Of a DNA stretch of 64,000 nt, positions 55,970 to 64,000 are shown piece by piece. The translations under genes and the position numbers were made by a program. The notes under the pieces were generated by a model. It saw nothing but the letters and a program-made list of their open reading frames with translations, ran no database searches and was not told the origin of the DNA. This DNA is from Gongronella butleri (Eukaryota; Mucoromycota; Mucoromycetes; Mucorales; Cunninghamellaceae): NCBI GenBank assembly GCA_025201375.1, contig JAIWZP010000035.1, positions 286,810 to 350,809 of the forward strand, in the 5' to 3' direction. Within the stretch, counting starts at the first letter, position 1; each line of letters starts with the position of its first letter.

Positions 55970-58250
55970 ATCTATGCGACACTCTGCTTTTGCGCAAAAA
56001 AAGGAAGCCTGCGTCCGCGAAATGCCTCGAAAAAGCCCTCGGCCACCCTCGGCCGCCCGCGTCTGGCCCGTCGGCACATGCCCAAGCCAAATCCACGCCC
56101 ACTTGCTCACAGCAGCCCACGCTACTCAACCACGTCGATGCCAAGCTCACTGTAAGCATCTTTCTTTCCTTTTGTTTGTGTGTTTCTGCTTGATAACCCC
56201 CTTTTTTGTCCTTTCGACGCGCCAACGCGTGTTTGAATAAAGTGGTCGATACCGCGGGCAAGCTGTGAAGACGACGATTACGATGGCACTCAATTGATTG
56301 GCCAATGGTACGCGTGTCAAATGGGCTCATCCTTTTTTTTTTTTTTTTTTTTTTTTTGCTTTTCTTGTCTCAGTTGCCACGTCGGACAAGGAAGATGGAG
56401 ATAGCATCAAGCCGGCGCACCCCGCTCCCGCACAAAGGAAGACATCGGCTGTGCCGCCGCACCAAGAGTGATCCAAGGTGTCAATAGCGCCATTCGCCGC
56501 CAAAACGACTAAAATACAACTTCGACGTGCAAATCCTCCAAATGCAGAGCACGCCAGGCACGCTATTGCCCAATCATCCGTCCGCCCATTGTTATTCACC
56601 AACTTTTTGATGTGCACCAAACAGGAAAAAAACAGATGTAAGTGAGAATGGCGCAAAAAAATGCGAGATTTAGAGCGCGATTGATGCGCTTTCTTATGCT
56701 AGATGCGCTTCAAGGCGTTTGAAGAAAAGAACCCGGATCTGTACAAGTGACTGGAGGGTATCTGAGATGCCAACGTGAACCATTCAAGTGAGAAATTGCT
56801 TTTTTTACGTTTTTATTTTATGTTTATGGATCTATTCTTTCATTTTTAGATGACCCCGTGCATAACTCGCGTGCATGCCCCACAACCCAGGGCCATATTG
56901 CCACATTCACCACATTCGAGGAGCAAATCTGGGGGCCAGCATTGGGACGAGGTTCGAAAAAAGCATCGCATCCATGTTTGAGTGCTGATTGACACGTTTT
57001 CCCCTCTCCTCCTTTTTTTATTATCTTATAGGTCGTCATTTTTCAAGAAAAAGAACAAATTATATGGTAAGACACGGTTGAAAAAAAAAATCAAAATGGA
57101 CATGTTTCTGACAGTGATTGGCTTGTAGACTTGTATGAAAAAGGATGTGGACTCACGAAGGTGGCCTCAAGATGACCGACCTCGCGCCGCATGCGGATGG
57201 CGGACGTGCCCGAGAACTTGTGCGACCCATTGGGTGTCGCAATTCATGGACCGAGGGTAAAAACCGCAGCTTTTCCTTTTTCCTTTTTTTTTTTTTTTTG
57301 TTCATCTTGGCGCTTACCTCTTTGTTTTATCAACAAGATTCCACGTATCCACCGGATGAAAAAAAAAAAAAGCCATTGGAAAAGCCTGGCGAGAGCACGA
57401 GCATCAATCCAAGGCCGCCAAGGCCATCCGGCGCGAATTGGCCATCGACCTCGCAGCCGACCTGCCCGTGTATGCTGATTTACTGATCTCAGACCGTGCC
57501 ACCTGCTGCATGGCTATCTAGGCGAGGGCGCGGCTTACCACAATTTTTACCAATGATTTACGAGGTGGATCATTCTCAAGACGACTTTCGAGCCGCCAAT
57601 TTTGACAATTCGACCGATTCAACGTCATGGGCACAGGCGACGCGCCAACTACATCGACTACACGAGACTTGATATTGCACACGACCCTCCCACCCTTGTG
57701 TGAATTGCCACAAATGACGATAAAGCGGTTATCCCGGCGCATGTCCTTGTCGTCGCTGCTCGCCACATGCGCCATTCTTCTTGGAAGTGCTGGAAATGGC
57801 GTCGCTGTCTCCATGTGCGACTTTTACACGAGCACGTCCAGACATTGAGGCAACGACTTGCCGCAAAAGACACCTGGTCGCTCAATAGCAGGCTACAGCA
57901 CGCGTTTGACGTTGTGGAGATCACGCAGCGCAGCATCATCATGCCGTAAAACATTGTCGCCGACATGGACGTGCTGGACACCCGGTTTGAACGACTCACG
58001 GATGACAAACAGCAGGATTGTCGCTTTTTTACGTTGGGATTTCTCGTCATGGTCCATTGTTTTGCAGGATTTTTCAAGAAAGGCGCCCATCAAGCTGAGG
58101 CGGGGCCATCCTTTACCACACTGATCGATGATCTGCGCCTGACCAATGCCAAGACAGCCGACGTATCCGTTATCCTCAACACCACATGGACGCCATTGTC
58201 TCTCATAAAGCAACTCGGCACCAATGACGAGAGCATTTCGCGGCATCCGC
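55970..58250 (+). pseudogene. Decayed multi-exon gene, unidentified
   Basis: Protein-like fragments alternate between frames and are broken by stops and remains of introns. MRFKAFEEKNPDLYK is followed by TGA at 56748-56750, then LEGI, another TGA and DANVNHS; if both TGA were TGG the text would read as one helical segment. Later pieces are TFTTFEEQIWGPALGRG, ELAIDLAADLPVYADLL, LLHGYLGEGAAYHNFYQ (then a frameshift into MIYEVDHSQDDFRAANFDNS), TLRQRLAAKDTWSLNSRLQH and NIVADMDVLDTRFERLTDDKQ after an in-frame TAA near 57948. The helical, charged late part hints at a coiled-coil or BAR-like protein, but I do not recognise the family. Limits are approximate. Confidence 0.5.
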
Positions 58251-58590
58251 CCCCTTTTTTTTCCACGCCCTACACCTTTGTCCCGCTCGTTTCTTTTTTT
58301 CTTGGTTCTCCCCCTCCCCGATGTAATATATCTCTTATTTCTATTATTTTCTAGTTTGTGGTCTCCAAATTGTAAGATAAAATAGTGAATTGCCCTCTCG
58401 CAGCGCCTTTTCTTCTTCTGACGCAGCCGTCACAACCATTCATGCAAAAAGGGGAAGCGGGGTTCAAACGCGCCCATCTGCTGGTCTCAATCAATTTCCT
58501 TTTTTTTTTTTTTTTACTTTTAGCTATTTGATTGTTTTTGGCTCTTTCTCTTTCACTTTCTCTTTCTTTTTGTGTCTTTTGTCTCGTCAA

Positions 58591-60049
58591 ATGGATTTTT
58601 TTACTGCTTTACCTCGCGAGCTACTGCTTGACGTCATCCAATGGCTTCCTTTGGACGTCTTGCTCGAGTGTCGACTGGTGAGCCGCTTCTTTCGCTTGCT
58701 TGCGACGCCAGTGGCTTTCAGCCAAGTCCAAGTTGATCTCAACAATGAGCAATTGATCGATGCGCACTCTTTGTACCATGGCAATCCAGACGCTTACTTC
58801 CCGGCGCAAGATTTGATCATCCATCAGAGCCAAATCGAACCTCTGTCTGTTGTTTCGACTGTGTTGTTGAGCTGCTGTCGCACGCCACCGACTTGAAAAC
58901 GCTACTGATGCCTGTGCAAATCAAGAGCAAGGTCAATGAAGACATAATGGCGGAGTATGTCACCATTACCAGCATGCCAAGCTTGCGTCATCTGATTTTC
59001 ACTGGCTATTCCGTGCCTTTCGCGCCTCCAATTGTTCCTCGTCCCGATTCAAAGTTGACACACCTTGAAATTAAGGGTGGCATGGTGTTTCGTGCCGACT
59101 TTCACTATATCCTGCAGCTTTTGCGTCATTTGCCACATCTTCATCGCCTTTACATCACTTTGCCTGTCACTACCGTGGACGGCCAGGCCCTACCGCAATT
59201 CCTTGACTCCTCGATTGGCAACGAACGGCAACACGTCAACATGAAAACATGGATTTTTCCTTCTTTGCGGTTTTGACCAGACGTTCCTGACATGGCAGAA
59301 TTGGCTTTTTTCTTTGCTTACCTCATGCCCAACCTTGATTCCTTGCGCGTGCAAGCAGAATTGATGGCCCTGATGACTTCATTCTCGTGCCCGACCAGAC
59401 AAGCAATCCTGGCCAGCATCTTCGCCCTCTTCAGCTCAAGGACCAAGCAGCCCACCTCACATCCAATTCTTTGATCACTTTTTGTCCACCGCTGGAAGTC
59501 GATCTTACCCTTAGCAATCAAAATGATGTCATCCCGATCCTTGCGCGCCTGCCTCGCTCACTGTTGCACAGCCTCACGATCGCCGTGGATGAGAACGTGC
59601 CTGTGCCATTTGCATGGGAAATCCTTCTCAGCAGCCTGACATCTTTGCGCAAGCTTGAAATGTTCATGCTTGATCTAAAATGATTCAACAATGCATTGGT
59701 GCGAATGCCGGCAAGCGCACAGCTTGAGCGATTGGAAATCACGTCTTGCTTGCTGCAATCGCCGATTCTCCTTGAACAGGTGCTGTCTACGCTTCCGTCG
59801 TTACTCCATGTCCGATTGAACAGCCTGTTCTTTGATGATTGGCAATACATGCCGGTCTTTCAAGTGGAGAATCCGTGGGTCGCGACACTGCTTGCCCTTT
59901 TTGACGCATCCTTTGTTCGAATGCCAGACCAGCAACCGTTCCACTTCTTTTCCCTGCCATTGTCTTCCGCCTCTATCCGGATTTGCGACTTTTTGCGTGA
60001 AATATGCACAAATTTATTACATGAGTGTATGAAAAAATGTTCTATATAG
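58591..60049 (+). pseudogene. F-box/LRR-like protein pseudogene
   Basis: It begins MDFFTALPRELLLDVIQWLP with a full F-box (LLDVIQWLPLDVLLECRLVSRFF). It then shifts frame near 58855 into VVELLSHATDLKTLLMPVQ, has an in-frame TGA at 59274-59276, shifts frame again near 59370 and meets another in-frame TGA at 59681-59683 before ending at 60049. Between breaks the text is continuous, with leucine-rich segments (SLRHLIFTG, HLPHLHRLYITL, LERLEITSCLL, LPSLLHVRLNSLF). The full frame would be about 480 residues. Both in-frame stops could derive from CGA. F-box/LRR proteins are substrate receptors of SCF ubiquitin ligases. The T/C-rich leader before the ATG looks like an ordinary promoter of this genome. 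Confidence 0.75.
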
Positions 60050-60489
60050 ATCTAAAAAATCCAATCAACATAAATTCACTTTGTTTTGCGTAAAGTGAAC
60101 ACAATCACGTTAGGGAACTGTGTAAAAAATCATAGTAGATGGATCACATGCGCTTTGGGAGGAGCGCGTGATTGTCTTGCTGCAAGACGTCAATCATGCC
60201 AAAGGCGAGCCCACGCAAATGTGATGCATCCAAGTGTCATTGAATATCGCATGCGAATGACGGACAAGCAAAAGCTGACCAACGAGGAGGCCACAGCCAT
60301 CCTGTCGCAAGCTGCTGGGCACGAGCAGCAATGGCCATCTGACCTTGCCCGTCGCCCATTCATCTCGCTCACCGACAAGTTTGCGGCCTCCGTCTACGTC
60401 TGCACGTCCGCCACAGCCTTCGAACTTGAGGACGCTTTTTGATTGATATCATATGTCGATGTCGATGTCGCTGTCGTTGGCGTTGGCGC
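60050..60489. other. Gap with a short coding-like frame
   Basis: The frame ending at 60442 contains a plausible 61-residue stretch from MTDKQKLTNEEATAILSQAA to ATAFELEDAF, directly before the poly-T tract. There is no recognised family. It may be a relic of the decayed region to its left. Confidence 0.3.
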
Positions 60490-61611
<1,122 letters not shown>

Positions 61612-61637
61612 CATTGACGCGTAGTGACGCGTCAATG
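61612..61637. repeat. Perfect inverted repeat CATTGACGCGT / ACGCGTCAATG
   Basis: Two 11-nt arms with a 4-nt AGTG spacer. The arm contains the same TTGACGCG word found inside many introns of this window. It could be a protein-binding palindrome or a hairpin. Confidence 0.8.
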
Positions 61638-61770
61638 GCGCGTTAAAAAAAAAGAAAAAAGAAAAGAAATAAAATGATACACGACCAGATCATCCTCTGT
61701 GACGATCCGGGCACGGACCGACACGTCGAGGTCCCCAATTGCGAGGGGGCGGAGGCGACCAGTGATCCGT

Positions 61771-61795
61771 GCGCGCGCCGCTTCGCGGCGCGCGC
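61771..61795. repeat. GC-rich hairpin
   Basis: GCGCGCGCCGC and GCGGCGCGCGC arms around a TTC loop, an 11-bp perfect stem. It sits in a GC-rich ~200-bp island (61690-61870) with a short open frame ending NTWQVEE. Function unknown. Confidence 0.7.
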
Positions 61796-62049
61796 TTATA
61801 TCGAGGCTTCTTGGATCGACGTGCCACGAAAGCCGGCTTGTAACGCCCATGGGAACACTTGGCAAGTTGAGGAGTAACCATTGTTGGAGCCAGAGTTTTA
61901 ATAACAAGAAAGGGGATAGAATGTGTGTGTGTTGTATTCAGTGGGGAAAAACTAATTGAGTGTCCGGAAGAAGGGAATATATATAAGAGAGAGAAGGGGA
62001 CGATGAAACGCTTCGGAGAAAGCGCCGAGGAAGTGTTTGTACAAACAAC

Positions 62050-62175
62050 AGTATGCATGCACGCCACGATGGTCCAGATGGGAATAATAAATACGCATGC
62101 ACGCCACGTTGGTTCAATTGACAATAATAATATGCATGCACGCCACATCAATTCAGATGATAAGGATGCTTGCAT
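62050..62175 (+). repeat. Three imperfect ~40-bp tandem units
   Basis: Each unit begins (AT)GCATGCACGCCAC and continues with a CAATT/CCAGAT-GATAAT type tail; starts are near 62054, 62095 and 62133. Upstream (61975-61990) is TATATATAAGAGAGAGAAG. Confidence 0.7.
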
Positions 62176-62224
62176 GCCGAGTTGATCTTGCTAGGGCATG
62201 GCCATTGTTTGCCAAAGAGAAACA

Positions 62225-62415
62225 TGTCACAAATAAAGATATCTATAAAAATTTTATATCAATTCATAAATGTTAAATTTAAAAAATGTTTAAAAATTAA
62301 TAAAAATGTTGATATTAATAAATATATATTTAAAATATAAATATACTAAAAAGAGCAGTTTTTATATCCTATTGCATTTATGCCTAAATTTGTGTAGTTT
62401 TTTATGATATAGAAA
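62225..62415. other. AT-rich island
   Basis: About 190 bp of mostly A and T, with ATTAATAAATATATATTTAAAA-like composition, unlike the rest of the window. Possible readings are a replication-associated element, a mitochondrial insertion or a scaffold attachment region; nothing decides between them. Confidence 0.6.
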
Positions 62416-62639
62416 TTTCAAGTTACCTTAGTCGTGTCTCAAAGGCATGGCCATGACATCCTCAATTACGTTTAAAAGGATCGTGTGTACCTGGTGTCAT
62501 GCCTGGCCAAGACGCGCATGGTGTGGCAAGGCAAACATTTGAATCAATCAAGAAAAAGAAAAAAGGAAACAAGCAAGAAATAATACAAGCCAAGATCAAG
62601 CACTGAACAACCGCCTAGCCCAAAGGCATGTGCACCCTG

Positions 62640-62880
62640 AACATTGTCTAGCCAATGGCGTGCAAGGCGTGGCATTGGCGGCAAATTAAAAAAAAAGAAA
62701 TCGAACAAACCAAGAATGCACGCAAAAATCAAGTAACGATCAGTGCATCCATCCACGTCATATGTGCAGTCTGGTTACAAGCGCAAGCCAATGGCGCGCA
62801 AGGCGCGACGGTGGCGGCGCATTAAAAAAAAAGAGAAAGCGACAAATCGTGCAAACGAAACAAGCAAACCGTGCATAGGC
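62640..62880 (+). repeat. Two diverged ~140-bp direct repeats
   Basis: CCAATGGCGTGCAAGGCGTG..GGCGGCAAATTAAAAAAAAAGAAA at about 62654-62700 recurs as CCAATGGCGCGCAAGGCGCG..GGCGGCGCATTAAAAAAAAAGAGAAA at about 62788-62840, each followed by ACAAA.C..GCAAACGAA-like text. A weaker third piece lies near 62515-62570. Confidence 0.6.
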
Positions 62881-63454
62881 ACCCAATTCACGCACCCGAT
62901 CCGCATTGGCGCACCTCGACAATTCTCGCTCCCACGCATCCAATTATGGGCATCAGCAGATTTTCTGGTCAATCGTCGGATCGATATGATAGAAAATCGA
63001 CTCTGTCAAAAATATTATTTATTTTTATTTTTTCAAATATGCATGGTGACTGGCATGATTCAAAATGGATACTATCTCACAGGCGGGCCTACAGCTCTTT
63101 GATGCCCGTTCACTAAAGGTGTTTAATGCGCAGATCTTTGTCTCGCTTGAAGGAAAGAGGTTTTTAAAGAACCAAGGGTGTTGGATACGTTAAAGCGACT
63201 GTGTAACATCTGCTGCTGAGCCGTGCACAACGCGTCCAAAGTCTGTTAGACGCGTGTCTGCCCCCACGCGCCGCCCCCGCGCCGGAGCCCGCGCGCATTC
63301 TCAACGTGTCGTGTCTTGGGTGGCGCATCGAGCTGTCTTTTTCTTGTAGATTGTGATAAAAACCAAGAGAGTCGCGCCACGTGCCCTTTTTTTCTGGCTC
63401 CCCGCAAAAAAAACCATGCCAGACGCGTTATTTTTGCATTCAACGCGTACGACA

Positions 63455-63780
63455 CGCCTCGTACTCATCCACACCCCCACAGATTCACACACCCACACTG
63501 CCACAAACGCACCCCACTCTCACAACATCCACCTCCGCCCCCACTCCCACCACAACCACATCCACATCACACCCACCACCCTCACATCCACACACCCACC
63601 ACACCCACACCCACGCGTCACGTTGCGTCTTTTTTTTTTTTTTTTTTACACATTGACTCATACCCACCACACCCTGCCCATCCACACACTCAGCCACCAC
63701 ACCCACCACCCTTGCCCCCACATCCACACCCCAGCACCCTCACATCCACACATCCACAACCCTACCACACCTATATATTG
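63455..63780. repeat. C/A-rich tract of CCACA/CACCC-type words
   Basis: Over 300 bp of irregular CCCACA, CCACC and CACATC words on the plus strand, hence TG/GGGTG-rich on the minus strand, interrupted by a T run at 63632-63648. It could be simple-sequence expansion or degenerate telomere-like sequence. There is strong strand asymmetry, and no protein is called from the Pro/His/Thr-rich frames. Confidence 0.7.
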
Positions 63781-63918
63781 AATCGGATGCCCAATTGTCC
63801 CAGGGGGGCTGGGGCGCGGGCAAAAGGTACCTATATGTTGCGCGTGCAACCTAATGTAAGTCGGGTACCCTACTTACCGCTTAATTGGAACCCAGGAACC
63901 CAGGAGTTTTTTTTTTTT

Positions 63919-63955
63919 GTAAGTCGCATTTCAGGAGTAAGTCGCATTTCAGGAG
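63919..63955. repeat. Two direct copies of GTAAGTCGCATTTCAGGAG
   Basis: The 19-nt word occurs twice with an 18-nt period (copies overlap by one base). Close by, AACCCAGG occurs twice (63889-63906). The window ends 45 bp later, so the extent to the right is unknown. Confidence 0.75.
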
Positions 63956-64000
63956 AAACCCGAACCCTAGCCAGAGCGCCCTTTTTTGGCAGGTGAGGCC

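Noticed and set aside
61674..61960. LTR retrotransposon end (frame ending NTWQVEE followed by a promoter-like stretch)
   Set aside because: The resemblance to a Ty3-type chromodomain end is only a few residues. No integrase, no reverse transcriptase and no second LTR were seen.
63316..63996. Pro/His/Thr-rich proteins in three frames
   Set aside because: They are translations of the C/A-rich tract; no start context, introns or domain.

Overview
The window is eukaryotic nuclear DNA, most likely from a fungus and probably an early-diverging one (Mucoromycota or Zoopagomycota grade; an inference from gene content, not a placement). Evidence: GT-AG introns mostly of 60-120 nt, up to 16 per gene; yeast-type genes such as a Yhm2-type mitochondrial carrier, an Rcy1/Pof6-type F-box protein and a PHO80-like cyclin; a Ser/Thr-rich WSC-like cell-surface protein; and kinesin-1 and dynactin p150, which budding yeast lacks or has altered. 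I rebuilt exon structures by hand. For every multi-exon gene called intact, the exon lengths sum to a whole number of codons.

Layout. 1.1-4.2 kb: secreted GH3 beta-glucosidase (+). 5.9-7.7 kb: minisatellite-bearing cell-wall protein (-). 8.1-9.9 kb: two 5'-truncated genes (-), a D-2-hydroxyglutarate dehydrogenase fragment and an unknown membrane protein, ending against a dispersed repeat (10-10.8 kb). 11.2-20.6 kb: kinesin-1 heavy chain and dynactin p150Glued, neighbours on the minus strand. 21-24.3 kb: repeat-rich gap with a broken Ser/Thr-rich gene. 24.8-36.6 kb: dense housekeeping block with a Rad57/XRCC3-like RecA paralogue (+), a probably myristoylated/palmitoylated coiled-coil protein (+), Yhm2-like citrate carrier (+), recyclin-1 (-), PHO80-like cyclin (+) and a WD40 protein (+). 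37.4-39.7 kb: tandem METTL24-like methyltransferases (+). 39.8-45.4 kb: repeat zone dominated by a large inverted repeat. 46.5-52.5 kb: alanyl-tRNA editing protein AARSD1, a 60-residue acidic protein assembled from three small exons, and an FkbM methyltransferase. 52.5-64 kb: gene-poor, with two decayed genes, a 137-nt poly-T tract, an AT-rich island and a C/A-rich tract.

There is no operon logic. The themes are cytoskeletal transport and membrane recycling (kinesin-1, dynactin, recyclin-1), three membrane-anchored methyltransferases within 15 kb, and repeat-associated gene decay. The most distinctive signals are an extended intron branch-site-like word (YTGACGCG) recurring in sense orientation in genes on both strands, introns with an A-tract at the 5' end and a T-tract at the 3' end, a ~3.1-kb fold-back built from a dispersed repeat that carries a conserved short antisense reading frame, and pseudogenes whose stops are all explicable by C:G to T:A transitions.
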